Shown: piece after piece, positions 37,860 to 46,592 of the stretch
Position numbering within the stretch: the stretch's first letter is position 1
How the letters are laid out: every line of letters begins with the position of its first letter
NCBI GenBank assembly: GCA_963848335.1
Contig: CAWKDD010000001.1
Coordinates: forward strand, 1,860,001 to 1,924,000
Source of the DNA: Chersky-840 sp963848335
GTDB lineage: Bacteria > Actinomycetota > Acidimicrobiia > Acidimicrobiales > UBA8190
Length of the DNA stretch: 64,000 nt
Direction: 5' to 3'
Notes under the pieces: model-generated
The model's database searches: none
The model's input: the letters and a program-made list of their open reading frames with translations, nothing else
Told to the model about the DNA's origin: nothing
Made by a program: the position numbers and the translations under genes

Positions 37860-40454
37860 CTACCGGTCGGCGAGTTGCTCGAGCTCTTCGGGTGTCATGA
37901 GCACGGCACGAGCCTTCGATCCCTCCGAAGGTCCCACCACCCCCCGGCGCTCGAGGAGGTCCATCAGGCGTCCTGCCCTGGAGAAACCCACCCGGAGCTT
38001 GCGCTGCAACATCGACGTGGACCCTAGTTGAGATCGGACGACCAGCTCCATGGCGGCGGGAAGCAGCTCGTCGTCGTCGTCGAGCATGTCCCCGCCGCTC
38101 GCCGAGCCCTCCACCCCGGCGATTCCCGCCACGTACTCGGCACCGCGCTGGCGCTGCCAGTGCGCCACGACGGTCCGCACCTCGCTCTCCGCCACCCACG
38201 GCCCCTGGATGCGGCGCGCCACCGAGGACGACGCGGTGAGCAGGAGCATGTCGCCCTTGCCGATGAGACGCTCCGCGCCGGGCTGGTCGAGGATGACCCT
38301 GCTGTCGGCCAGCGACGACACCGAGAACGCCAGCCGCGACGGGATGTTCGCCTTGATCACGCCCGTGATCACGTCAACCGACGGACGCTGGGTGGCGAGC
38401 ACCAGGTGGATGCCGACGGCCCGGGCCATCTGGGCGATGCGGCACACCGACTCTTCGACGTCTCGCGCCGCCACCATCATGAGGTCGTTGAGCTCGTCCA
38501 CGACGACGAGGATGAACGGCAGGCGCTCCCTGTGCACGGTCGGCGACACCGCGGCACGGGATTCGGCGAGGCGTACCGCCACCCGCTCGGCCACGTCGGG
38601 ATCGATATCCTCGAGGCCCTCCTCGAGGCCCTCGACGTCCCCCTCGAGCTCCGCGTTGAGGTCGTCGCCGACTCCCGGGTCGTCGAGCTCGCCCCGGTCG
38701 ACGGCCGCGTTGTACCCCGTGATGTCGCGCATACCCGCCTCGGCCAGCACGTCGTAGCGGCGCTCCATCTCGGTGACGGCCCACGAAAGGGCGTTGGCGG
38801 CCTTCTTGGGGTCCACGACGACCTGGGTCAACAGGTGCGGGAGCCCGTTGTACTGGCCGAGCTCGACCCTCTTGGGGTCGACGAGAATGAGGCGGAGCTC
38901 TTCGGGAGTGGCCCGCATCATGATCGAGGTGATGAGGGAGTTGATGCACGAGGACTTCCCGGCCCCGGTGGCGCCCGAGATGAGGATGTGGGGCATGTCG
39001 GCCAGGTTCTCGATCACCGGCCGCCCGGCGATGTCGCGCCCCAGAGCGACCTCGAGGGGGTGGGTGGCCTTGCGCGCCTCCTCCGTGGCCAGCACGTCGC
39101 CGAGCGTGACGAGTTGGCGCAGGCGATTGGGGACCTCGATGCCGATGGCCGACTTGCCGGGGATCGGCGCCAGGATGCGCACGTCGGGTGACGCCATGGC
39201 GTACGCGATGTCCTTGGCCAGGCTGGTGACCCGCGCCACCTTCACCCCGGGGCCGAGCTCGAGCTCGAAGCGCGTCACCGTGGGCCCGACGGTGTGGCCC
39301 AGGAGGCGGGTTTCGACCCCGTGCGCGGCCAGCGCGCTCACCAGGGCCCGGCCCGCCGCACTGATCTCGGCCCGGTCGAGCTCGTGGGCCTTGGACCGCG
39401 ACAGCATCTTGGCCGGCGGCAGCCGCCACTCCCCGGTGGCGGCTGCCGCGTCCATGGACAGGGACGCACCCGGTCCCGGCGATGCCGTCGAGAGCGCCGC
39501 GCTGGGTATCGCCTCCGCCGCCACGGCGTCGGGGACGATGTCGGGCTCGTCGGGGACGATGTCGGGCTCGTCGGGCTCGGGGGCGATCCGGTCTGCCACC
39601 ACGGGCTCGGGGGGCAGCACGTCGTCGAGGTCGAACAGCACAGGTCGATCGGCGGCCCCGCCCCGTCTCCGGGGGGATCCCGTGGCCACCGCCGCGTCCA
39701 CGGCCTCGTCGGGGTCGGCGTCGTGGTCGAGAGGGGCAGATTCGCCGTCGAGGTGAGGAACGGCGAGCTGCCACAGCTCGGACCCCACCCGGGCCAATCC
39801 CCCCATGGCGGCGCGCAGGGTCACGCCCGTGAACAGCACCAGGGCCAGGGTGACGAGGGCGACGAGGACCACCGAAGCCCCCCAGTCCCCGATGCCCGAG
39901 CGCAGGGGGTTCCCCATGGCGGCCCCGATGAGGCCGCCGGCTCCGGCCAGACGATGGGACGACGCCGTGAAGCGCGGCGCACCGCCGGCAAGGTCGGCCA
40001 GCCCGGCCACCGAGACCAGGATGAGGGCCAACCCCACCCCGGCCCGCCCGGGCTCGTGACGGGGAAGCCCGGCGACGAGCATCACCCCGGCAGCGGCGAA
40101 CGCCGGGGGCACCAGGAAGCGACCGACCCCGAGCACGATGCCCAGGCCCTGGCGGGCCCCGTGTCCGACGGGTCCCAGGGCGTTGGCGTACACCGCCAGG
40201 GCGGCGAGGATCCCCGCCGTGACCAGCGCGATCCCCCAGGCGTCCTCGACGTGTCCCTCGAGCACCGACAGGGCCGAGGCCACCCAGGTCGAACGGCGTC
40301 TCGACCTCGCCGGTGCCTTCCGGCGGCGGCCCGGAGAGGGGCGCTTCGGAGGGCGCGCCCCGCGGGCTCGACCCTTCGTTTTGCTCCGGCGCCTGCCGGT
40401 TGCCGACCGGGAGGAGGCGCGTGCGCCTGCCGGGCGGCGCTTCGTCGTCACCAC
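37860..40454 (-). CDS. ftsK: FtsK/SpoIIIE family DNA translocase
   Basis: Intact 864-residue septal motor that clears chromosomal DNA and helps dimer resolution. A basic N-terminus of about 55 residues precedes four or so membrane segments (residues 60-200), then an acidic linker. The motor has Walker A HILISGATGAGKSSCINSLI near residue 491 and Walker B FILVVVDELNDLMMVAARDV near 645. The unusual part is an acidic insertion between them (residues about 585-641, rich in Asp/Glu/Leu). The gamma DNA-recognition domain closes the protein (QLGSTSMLQRKLRVGFSRAG, then RLMDLLERRGVVGPSEGSKA). The start GTG/ATG at 40454 gives normal length. Confidence 0.96.
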   Translation of the reverse strand: MVTTKRRPAGARASSRSATGRRRSKTKGRARGARPPKRPSPGRRRKAPARSRRRSTWVASALSVLEGHVEDAWGIALVTAGILAALAVYANALGPVGHGARQGLGIVLGVGRFLVPPAFAAAGVMLVAGLPRHEPGRAGVGLALILVSVAGLADLAGGAPRFTASSHRLAGAGGLIGAAMGNPLRSGIGDWGASVVLVALVTLALVLFTGVTLRAAMGGLARVGSELWQLAVPHLDGESAPLDHDADPDEAVDAAVATGSPRRRGGAADRPVLFDLDDVLPPEPVVADRIAPEPDEPDIVPDEPDIVPDAVAAEAIPSAALSTASPGPGASLSMDAAAATGEWRLPPAKMLSRSKAHELDRAEISAAGRALVSALAAHGVETRLLGHTVGPTVTRFELELGPGVKVARVTSLAKDIAYAMASPDVRILAPIPGKSAIGIEVPNRLRQLVTLGDVLATEEARKATHPLEVALGRDIAGRPVIENLADMPHILISGATGAGKSSCINSLITSIMMRATPEELRLILVDPKRVELGQYNGLPHLLTQVVVDPKKAANALSWAVTEMERRYDVLAEAGMRDITGYNAAVDRGELDDPGVGDDLNAELEGDVEGLEEGLEDIDPDVAERVAVRLAESRAAVSPTVHRERLPFILVVVDELNDLMMVAARDVEESVCRIAQMARAVGIHLVLATQRPSVDVITGVIKANIPSRLAFSVSSLADSRVILDQPGAERLIGKGDMLLLTASSSVARRIQGPWVAESEVRTVVAHWQRQRGAEYVAGIAGVEGSASGGDMLDDDDELLPAAMELVVRSQLGSTSMLQRKLRVGFSRAGRLMDLLERRGVVGPSEGSKARAVLMTPEELEQLADR

Positions 40455-40544
40455 AATGGCCCCAACGCTAACAGCCGCCCCACGTCCATCCGAGGACCGG
40501 ATCCCGCCGTCGGGGGGTCGGACCGGGAAAGGCCCAGGACCAGG

Positions 40545-42206
40545 TCAGACGGTGACGACGACGGGAACGATCATGGGACGGCGCCGGGTGCGCTCCCCCA
40601 CCAGCTTGCCCAGGGCCTTGCGGGCGTGGCGCCGCAGCGTCTCATGGTCCACGGCCCCCTCGGCCATCGCCTTCTCCAGGGCGGCTTTCACCACGTCGCT
40701 CGCCTCTCCGAGCAGTGCCTCAGCCTCGGGTGCGTGGATCCAGCCGCGGGTCACGATCTCGGGAGGGCTCACCACCTCGCCGGCGTGGGGGTCGACGGTG
40801 GCCACCACGACCACCACCCCCTCCTCGGCGAGCACCCGCCGGTCCCGCAGCACCCCGTGGCCCACGTCACCGACGGTGCCGTCGACATAGAGGAACCCGG
40901 CGGGAACCGAGTCGCCCGGGTGCAGGCCGGCGTCGTCGAGCACCACCGAGTCGCCGTCCTCGCACAACAGCGCCTTGTCGTGGTCGACCCCCATCCGAGT
41001 GGCCAGCCCGATGTGGTTCACGAGATGGCGGTACTCCCCGTGGACGGGGATGAACCATTGGGGGCGGGCCACCGACAACAGGATCATGAGCTCGTCCTGG
41101 CGGGCGTGCCCGCTCACGTGCACGGGCTCGACGCCGGTGTGGATGACTTCGGCGCCGCGCCGGTACAGGCCGTCGATGACCCGACCGACGGCCCACTCGT
41201 TGCCGGGGATGGGGTGCGCGCTGATCACCACCACGTCGCCGGGGCGCAGGTGCAACCACTTGCTCTCGCCCTCGGCCATGAGCGACAGCGCCGACAACGG
41301 CTCGCCCTGGGAGCCCGTGGACACCACACACACCTTGCCCGGGTCCATGTCGTCGACGTGCTCGACGTCGACGACCTGGTCCGGCGGGAGCTCGAGCAGC
41401 CCCAGACGCCGGGCCAGCTCGACGTTCTTCGCCATGGACCGGCCCAGCGTGGCCACTTTCCTTCCCGTGCCGAGGGCGGCGTCGACCACCTGCTGCACGC
41501 GGTGAATGTGGCTGGCGAAGCAGGTCACGATGAGGCGCCGCCCGGCACGAGCCTCGAAGAGGCGGCGCATGGTGACGCCGACCTGGGACTCGGAGTCGGT
41601 GAACCCGGGCTCCTCGGCATTGGTCGAGTCCGACAGGAGCAGGCGGATCCCGGGCCCCGCCGCCAGCGTCCCGATGCGCGCCAGGTCCGTGAGCCGCCCG
41701 TCGACGGGCGTGAGGTCGATCTTGAAGTCGCCCGAGTGCAGGATCACGCCCTGCGGGGTGTGGAATGCGGTGGCGAAGCCGTGCGGCACCGAGTGGGTGA
41801 CGGGGATGAACTCCACCTCGAAGGGGCCGATCTGACGGCGCTCCCCGTCGACCACCTCGACGAACCGGGCCCGGTCCCCGAGGCCGGCTTCCTCGACGCG
41901 GTTGCGGGCGAGGCCCAGGGTGAGGGCGGAGCCGTACACGGGGACCGACAGGTCCCGCAGCAAGAAGGCCAGGCCCCCCGTGTGGTCCTCATGACCATGG
42001 GTGAGGACCACGGCTTCGACGGCATCGGCGTGCTCCCGCAGGTACGACAGGTCGGGGAGCACCAGGTCGATGCCGGGCATGTCGGGCTCGGGGAACATGA
42101 TCCCGCAGTCGAGCACCACGATCCGACCGCCGAGCTCGAAGCACGCACAGTTGCGGCCGATCTCCCCCAGGCCGCCGAGAAAGACGATGCGGACCGATTC
42201 AGGCAA
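40545..42206 (-). CDS. rnj: Ribonuclease J
   Basis: Metallo-beta-lactamase/beta-CASP enzyme with 5'-3' exo- and endoribonuclease activity. Motifs: IVFLGGLGEIGRNCACFELG, VLDCGIMFPEPDMPGIDLVL, VVLTHGHEDHTGGLAFLLRD with the zinc-binding HxHxDH, SVPHGFATAFHTPQGVILHS and GDFKIDLTPVDG. The beta-CASP part reads VSTGSQGEPLSALSLMAEGE and VHVSGHARQDELMILLSVAR. The start is taken as TTG at 42206, overlapping the dapA stop by eight bases, giving about 553 residues, the usual length; a longer in-frame extension to 42425 has no homologous look. Intact, no indels. Confidence 0.93.
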   Translation of the reverse strand: MPESVRIVFLGGLGEIGRNCACFELGGRIVVLDCGIMFPEPDMPGIDLVLPDLSYLREHADAVEAVVLTHGHEDHTGGLAFLLRDLSVPVYGSALTLGLARNRVEEAGLGDRARFVEVVDGERRQIGPFEVEFIPVTHSVPHGFATAFHTPQGVILHSGDFKIDLTPVDGRLTDLARIGTLAAGPGIRLLLSDSTNAEEPGFTDSESQVGVTMRRLFEARAGRRLIVTCFASHIHRVQQVVDAALGTGRKVATLGRSMAKNVELARRLGLLELPPDQVVDVEHVDDMDPGKVCVVSTGSQGEPLSALSLMAEGESKWLHLRPGDVVVISAHPIPGNEWAVGRVIDGLYRRGAEVIHTGVEPVHVSGHARQDELMILLSVARPQWFIPVHGEYRHLVNHIGLATRMGVDHDKALLCEDGDSVVLDDAGLHPGDSVPAGFLYVDGTVGDVGHGVLRDRRVLAEEGVVVVVATVDPHAGEVVSPPEIVTRGWIHAPEAEALLGEASDVVKAALEKAMAEGAVDHETLRRHARKALGKLVGERTRRRPMIVPVVVTV

Positions 42207-43143
42207 GCGACTTGCCCGGGCGTGCAGCGGCGACGGCAGGCACGTCGCGGCCGAGGTTGCCGAGCACCGTACGGGCCCGGTCCTCGAGCTCGGGGGGGGC
42301 CGATCCCAGAGGCAGGCGGCACTGGCCGGCGGGGAGACCCAGGACCCGGCAGGCGGCCTTGGCCGGCAGCGGATTCGGGAAGCTCTCGCTCGACTCGAAA
42401 TCGTAGGACTCGAGCAGCCTGGCATTAGCCATCCGGGCGCCCTCCACGTCGCCCTTGAACCAGGCGGCGGTGATGTCGCTCATCTCCTCACCGGCCCAGT
42501 TCGCCGCCACGCTCACGACGCCGACAGCCCCCACCGATAGCAAGGGCAGGGTCAGGGCGTCGTCCCCGCTGTAGAGCTCGAATCCCTCGGGAGCCTCGGC
42601 CACGAGCCGCGCCGCTCCCTGGACGCTGCCCGCGGCGTCCTTGACCCCGACGATGTTGGGCACGTCGCGGGCGAGGTGCAGCATGGTGTCGTGCTCGATC
42701 TTCCTTGCGGCGCGCACCGGGATGTCGTAGAGCAGCACGGGGAGCGTGGTGGCGCCGGCCACGGCCCGGAAATGCGCCGACAGCCCCGCTTGCGAGGGTC
42801 GTGAGTAGTACGGGGTCACCACGAGCGCTCCGGCCACGCCGGCCGCCTCGGCCAGCTTGGTGCACTCGATGGTGTGGCGGGTGTCGTTGGTGCCCGTGCC
42901 CGCGATCACCGGGACGGTGACGGCTTCGGACACCGCCTGCCACAGCTGACCGAGCTCGGCATCGGAGAGCACCGGCCCCTCGCCGGTGGTGCCCGTCACC
43001 ACGAGCCCGTCGCTCCCGTGCTCGGAGAGCCAACGCGCCAAGGTGACGGCCCCGTCGACGTCGAGCCCCCCGGCGTCGTCGAAGGGCGTGATCATGGCGG
43101 TGACCACCGCGCCGAATTGCCCAGGCCCGGGAGACGACTTCAC
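42199..43143 (-). CDS. dapA: DapA, 4-hydroxy-tetrahydrodipicolinate synthase
   Basis: Condenses pyruvate with aspartate semialdehyde, the first dedicated step to meso-DAP and lysine. The GTG at 43143 begins VKSSPGPGQFGAVVTAMITP. Motifs: DGLVVTGTTGEGPVLSDAEL (substrate Thr pair), VVTPYYSRPSQAGLSAHF, LPVLLYDIPVRAARKIEHDT (Tyr) and VPNIVGVKDAAGSVQGAARL with the Schiff-base lysine. 314 residues, intact. The rnj start overlaps its end, as in other actinobacteria where dapA and rnj form an operon. Confidence 0.96.
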   Translation of the reverse strand: MKSSPGPGQFGAVVTAMITPFDDAGGLDVDGAVTLARWLSEHGSDGLVVTGTTGEGPVLSDAELGQLWQAVSEAVTVPVIAGTGTNDTRHTIECTKLAEAAGVAGALVVTPYYSRPSQAGLSAHFRAVAGATTLPVLLYDIPVRAARKIEHDTMLHLARDVPNIVGVKDAAGSVQGAARLVAEAPEGFELYSGDDALTLPLLSVGAVGVVSVAANWAGEEMSDITAAWFKGDVEGARMANARLLESYDFESSESFPNPLPAKAACRVLGLPAGQCRLPLGSAPPELEDRARTVLGNLGRDVPAVAAARPGKSLA

Positions 43144-43192
43144 AGGCGTCAGGCTAGCCCGCCCGCCGGCGCCCGGCGGCGGGCCCCGGAAG

Positions 43193-44323
43193 CTAGGCGA
43201 CGGCGCCGGTGGCGGGAGCCGCCTGCATGCTGTCGTACTCCTCGCCCGTGTCGGTCCAATCCTCGAAACCGATCACGCCGAGCTCGGTGAATCTGTCGCG
43301 GAGCCAGCCGTCGGCGGCGTCGAGCAGGCCGAGCTTCTTGCAGTTGGGCACGATCTTGGAGAACAACAGCGACTGGAAGACCTGGCGATCGGGCACCTGC
43401 ATGAGCAGCGGCACGATCTCCTTGGGGTTGACTCCCATGCGGTCCCACACCTCTTGCTGGAGGAACCGGTCGCGCATGCGCACCGCCGCCTCGAAGGCGA
43501 ACTCCTGACGCTCGCGGATCTCGGCGCTCGACAGCTGCTGGTAGTACTCCTGCAGGCTGAGCACACCGAAAGCGACGTGCCGGGCCTCGTCCGACATCAC
43601 GTAACGAAGCAGCTGCTTGAGCAACGGCTCGGTCGTCATCTGGTGCATGAAGCCGAAGGCGGCCAGCGCCAAGCCCTCGACCATGATCTGCATCCCGAGA
43701 TAGGTCATGTCCCACCGGCTGTCGGCGATGATGTCGTCGAGCAGCAGGCGCAGATGGGCATTGATCGGGTAATGGCCCGACAGCTTGTCGTCGAGGTACT
43801 TGGCGAAGACCTCGACGTGCCGGGCTTCGTCCATGACCTGCGTCGCCGCGTAGTACTTGGCGTCGATCCACGGAACGGACTCGACGATCTTGGCCGTGCA
43901 CACCAGAGCCCCCTGCTCGCCGTGCATGAACTGCGACAGCGTCCAGTTCTGGCTCTCCACACCGAACTGGATCCACTCCTTGTCCCCCCAGCGCTCGAGG
44001 GAGGTGCCACTCACGTCGATGCCGTCGCTGAAGCCACCGTTGGCGACGGCATTGGCCACCACCAGCTGCTCCTGGTCGACCTCGGTCTCCCAGGGGAGGT
44101 CGGTCTGGCCGTTCCACTGGGTCTTCTTGGCCTTTTCGTAGAGCTTCTCCAGCTTGGGGCGCTGACCCTTTTCGTAGTCCCAGGTGAAGATGGTGTCGTA
44201 GACCGAATGCACGGCGTGGCGCTCTTCGTCGACGTCGGTGTTCACGACCGAGAGGATCGCCTCGAGATCGTTGACGTCGTCGCGGCCGATGATCTCGACC
44301 GTTTCGCGCATCGGCTCAGTCAT
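43193..44323 (-). CDS. Ferritin-like diiron protein (R2/AurF-like)
   Basis: 376-residue helical protein with the ligand pattern of R2-like diiron enzymes: E136 (HGEQGAL), E166-xx-H169 (TQVMDEARHVEVFAKYLDD), E216 (MQIMVEGLALAAFGF) and E246-xx-H249 (YVMSDEARHVAFGVLSLQEY). The repeated DEARH boxes suggest an oxygenase or oxidase rather than an iron store. The ATG at 44323 has AAGGGGG upstream and overlaps the stop of a tetR gene by eight bases, so the two are translationally coupled and share its regulated promoter. The reaction is unknown; N-oxygenase (AurF), R2-like oxidase and fatty-acid desaturase-type roles are all possible. Confidence 0.85.
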   Translation of the reverse strand: MTEPMRETVEIIGRDDVNDLEAILSVVNTDVDEERHAVHSVYDTIFTWDYEKGQRPKLEKLYEKAKKTQWNGQTDLPWETEVDQEQLVVANAVANGGFSDGIDVSGTSLERWGDKEWIQFGVESQNWTLSQFMHGEQGALVCTAKIVESVPWIDAKYYAATQVMDEARHVEVFAKYLDDKLSGHYPINAHLRLLLDDIIADSRWDMTYLGMQIMVEGLALAAFGFMHQMTTEPLLKQLLRYVMSDEARHVAFGVLSLQEYYQQLSSAEIRERQEFAFEAAVRMRDRFLQQEVWDRMGVNPKEIVPLLMQVPDRQVFQSLLFSKIVPNCKKLGLLDAADGWLRDRFTELGVIGFEDWTDTGEEYDSMQAAPATGAVA

Positions 44324-45068
44324 GGTGCTTCCCCCTTGCTGGTGGCCTTGTTCGGCTGGACTGCAGAGATCGATCGGCACGGCGGAGTCTGGTGCCCGCT
44401 CCCGCCGCGGCCCCGCCCCCCTCGGGCACGCCCAGGGCGCGCACACCGGGAAGGACGAACATTCGCACCAGGCGGCGCACCTGCCCGATGTCGGTGAGGT
44501 CGACGCCGTCGGCCGGGCACATCAGGTACGACACGACGATGCGCGCCGCCCACTCGGCGACACGCCGGGACTCGGCCTGGTCGAGCCATCGCCCCAGGAA
44601 CGGTGTGATGAAGGCACAGGTCACCGCCAGGACCTCGTCCATGCGGGCGAACGCCAGCTGGGACAGCACCAACTCGGGCTCGTGGGCGAGCAGGTACTGC
44701 AGGGCGGGGTGCTCGGTCACCTGGACGGCGGCCTCGGTCATCGCGCCCACGAGCACGTCCTCGACACTGGCGGCCCCACCCATGCGCAGGGCGAGCGCGC
44801 TGAAGAACCTCGAAACCTCGGTGTCCACGACGGCGCCGAGCACGGCGTCCTTCCCTCCGGGGAAGACCCGGTAGACGGTGGCCCGGCTACACCCTGCGGC
44901 GCGGGCCACGTCGTCGAGGGTGGTCCCGCCCACACCGTGCCGGGCGATGCACGCCAGCGCCCCGTCGACCACCCGCAGGCGCACCCCCGTGGCGGAGGCC
45001 GGTGGCACCGGGCCCCGGCGCGCCCGGGCCTGCGGCTCCCGGACAAGCTCCAGCGGTGCCACGCTCAC
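44316..45068 (-). CDS. TetR family regulator of the diiron protein operon
   Basis: 250 residues. The N-terminal HTH reads IARHGVGGTTLDDVARAAGC and SRATVYRVFPGGKDAVLGAV, typical TetR. The rest is a helical ligand domain of no known specificity, ending in a Gly/Ala/Arg-rich tail. The GTG at 45068 lies about two bases after the expected transcription start, so the mRNA may be leaderless. The stop overlaps the start of the diiron gene. An inverted repeat inside its own promoter (45071-45097) is the likely operator, implying autoregulation together with the diiron gene. Confidence 0.9.
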   Translation of the reverse strand: MSVAPLELVREPQARARRGPVPPASATGVRLRVVDGALACIARHGVGGTTLDDVARAAGCSRATVYRVFPGGKDAVLGAVVDTEVSRFFSALALRMGGAASVEDVLVGAMTEAAVQVTEHPALQYLLAHEPELVLSQLAFARMDEVLAVTCAFITPFLGRWLDQAESRRVAEWAARIVVSYLMCPADGVDLTDIGQVRRLVRMFVLPGVRALGVPEGGGAAAGAGTRLRRADRSLQSSRTRPPARGKHHD

Positions 45069-45070
45069 GA

Positions 45071-45097
45071 TGAGACATTATGGCTCGAGATGTCTCA
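45071..45097. promoter_or_regulatory. TetR-type operator (inverted repeat)
   Basis: TGAGACAT (45071-45078) and ATGTCTCA (45090-45097) form a perfect 8-bp inverted repeat around an 11-bp spacer, total 27 bp, in the right place between two tetR genes. It occupies the -10 and spacer of the tetR-diiron promoter. Which of the two TetR proteins binds is not known; the adjacent autoregulated one is the likelier. Confidence 0.8.
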
Positions 45098-45104
45098 TTG
45101 TCAA
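45077..45104 (-). promoter_or_regulatory. Predicted promoter of the tetR-diiron operon
   Basis: Minus-strand -35 TTGACA (45099-45104), 16-bp spacer, -10 CATAAT (45077-45082). Start of transcription is expected near 45070, almost at the GTG at 45068. Confidence 0.7.
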
Positions 45105-45112
45105 CGAAGTGC

Positions 45113-45694
45113 TCAGGGTGCGGCGGGCCTCGACTCCGCCACCACTCCCGCCAGGAGCTCGGTCCGCACCAGGGTCGCCACCTGCTCGGGGTCCCCCAGG
45201 TCCCAGTGCCCCGGAGAGGCGATGTAGGAGAGGATCATGCGGGCCAGGAAGTCGGCCGCCTCGTGGACCTCGACACCATCGGCCATGCCGTGCTCGTGCA
45301 GGTAGGGCACGAGGAAGCCGGCGATGAGCCCCACCGTACGGTTGGACTCGACGGTGAGCTTGGGCACGAGGACCTCGGGCTCGGTCTCGAGCATCTTCTG
45401 GAGCACCTCGTGCTCGAGAAGGGACCGGCGGGCGAAGGCGAGACCGCGGTCGAGCACCTCTTCGAGGGACGTCGCGCCATGGACCTCCTCGTAGAGCCGG
45501 ACGAAGAAGAGCACGTACTGCCACGACACCACGGCGTCGATGAGCTCGTCGCGACCGCCGGGGAAGTACCGGTACACCGTCGCCCGCGACAACCCCGCCT
45601 CGCGCGCCGCGTCCTCGACGGTCGTCTTGGTCAAGCCCCAGCGGGCCACGCACGCGTAGGTCGCCTCGAGGATTCGCTGGCGCGGCCCGTCCAC
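45113..45694 (-). CDS. TetR family transcriptional regulator
   Basis: 193 residues, intact. HTH: EATYACVARWGLTKTTVEDA and AREAGLSRATVYRYFPGGRD. The HTH is closely similar to that of the neighbouring TetR (both GLSRATVYR-type with YxFPGG), suggesting a duplication followed by divergence of the ligand domain. It begins with a GTG at 45694, 24 bases after the dapB stop, and ends 45 bases before the start of the other tetR, leaving just room for the operator and promoter. Possible second regulator of the diiron operon; ligand unknown. Confidence 0.88.
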   Translation of the reverse strand: MDGPRQRILEATYACVARWGLTKTTVEDAAREAGLSRATVYRYFPGGRDELIDAVVSWQYVLFFVRLYEEVHGATSLEEVLDRGLAFARRSLLEHEVLQKMLETEPEVLVPKLTVESNRTVGLIAGFLVPYLHEHGMADGVEVHEAADFLARMILSYIASPGHWDLGDPEQVATLVRTELLAGVVAESRPAAP

Positions 45695-45718
45695 CGCACC
45701 CAGGATATCTCCCCGCGC

Positions 45719-46525
45719 TCAGAACCCGAGGAGGCTGTCGAGCCCGACGGTCAGTCCGGGCCGGCCGGCCACCGCCTTCACCGCCAGGATCATGCCCGGC
45801 ATGTAGGAAGTGCGGTCATAGGCGTCGTGGCGAATGGCGAGGCTCTGGCCCACGGCCCCGAACAGCACCTCCTGGTGCGACACGACGCCGGGGAGTCGAA
45901 GCGAATGGATGCGAATCCCGCCCGGCCCCTCCCCGCCGCGCGCTCCGGAGACCACCTGTGACGCGGTGCGGTCGCCGGGCCAGGGCGCAGCGCCTGCGGC
46001 CTGACGTGCCTTGCCCAGGCGCTCGGCAGTACTGAGCGCCGTGCCCGACGGCGCGTCGAGCTTGCCGTCGTGGTGGATCTCCACGATCTCCACCCCGTCC
46101 ATGAAAGGAGCCGCCAATTCGGCCAGGCGCATCATGAGGACGGCGCCGATGGCGAAGTTGGCCGCGATCACGCAATTCGCCGACGACCGATCGAACAGCG
46201 AGCGGAGCTCGCCCATCACGCCGTCGCCGATCCCGGTCGTGCCCACCACGGCGTGGACGCCGTGGGCCGCGCACCACCGCATGTGCTCCACGGCCGCGCC
46301 CGCCACCGTGAAGTCCACGGCCACCTCGGCGCCGTTGCGCTCGAGGTCCTCGACGTCGCTGGCCACTTGCAATCCCGCCGCGTCGACGCCGGTCACCTGG
46401 CGCAGGTCGATCCCCGCCAACGCGGGGTCGACCGCGGCCACGAGCTCGAGCTCGGGATCCTCGGAGATCGACCGGCACACCTCGCGACCCATCCGCCCCC
46501 CGGCACCGATCACCCCGACGCGCAT
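45719..46525 (-). CDS. dapB: DapB, 4-hydroxy-tetrahydrodipicolinate reductase
   Basis: NAD(P)H-dependent second step towards meso-DAP. The ATG at 46525 begins MRVGVIGAGGRMGREVCRSI, the nucleotide-binding motif. The substrate motif is VEIVEIHHDGKLDAPSGTAL with the catalytic histidines and lysine. VVGTTGIGDGVMGELR and NCVIAANFAIGAVLMMRLAE are also characteristic. 268 residues, intact. It is separated from dapA by the two tetR genes and the diiron gene, which look inserted into a dapB-dapA arrangement common in actinobacteria. Confidence 0.95.
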   Translation of the reverse strand: MRVGVIGAGGRMGREVCRSISEDPELELVAAVDPALAGIDLRQVTGVDAAGLQVASDVEDLERNGAEVAVDFTVAGAAVEHMRWCAAHGVHAVVGTTGIGDGVMGELRSLFDRSSANCVIAANFAIGAVLMMRLAELAAPFMDGVEIVEIHHDGKLDAPSGTALSTAERLGKARQAAGAAPWPGDRTASQVVSGARGGEGPGGIRIHSLRLPGVVSHQEVLFGAVGQSLAIRHDAYDRTSYMPGMILAVKAVAGRPGLTVGLDSLLGF

Positions 46526-46592
46526 CACCGGCAAACCCTACCGACGTGCCGGGCCCGCCGGCGCCCCGCGTCGCCCCGGCCCGGTCCCTCGT

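Noticed and set aside
39294..42428. Long plus-strand open frame of over 1000 codons opposite ftsK and rnj
   Set aside because: It is the antisense of intact conserved genes in a GC-rich genome, with no homology and His/Gly/Arg-biased composition.
45699..45712. GGATATCC palindrome upstream of the second tetR as an operator
   Set aside because: Only a short restriction-site-like palindrome with no longer symmetry.
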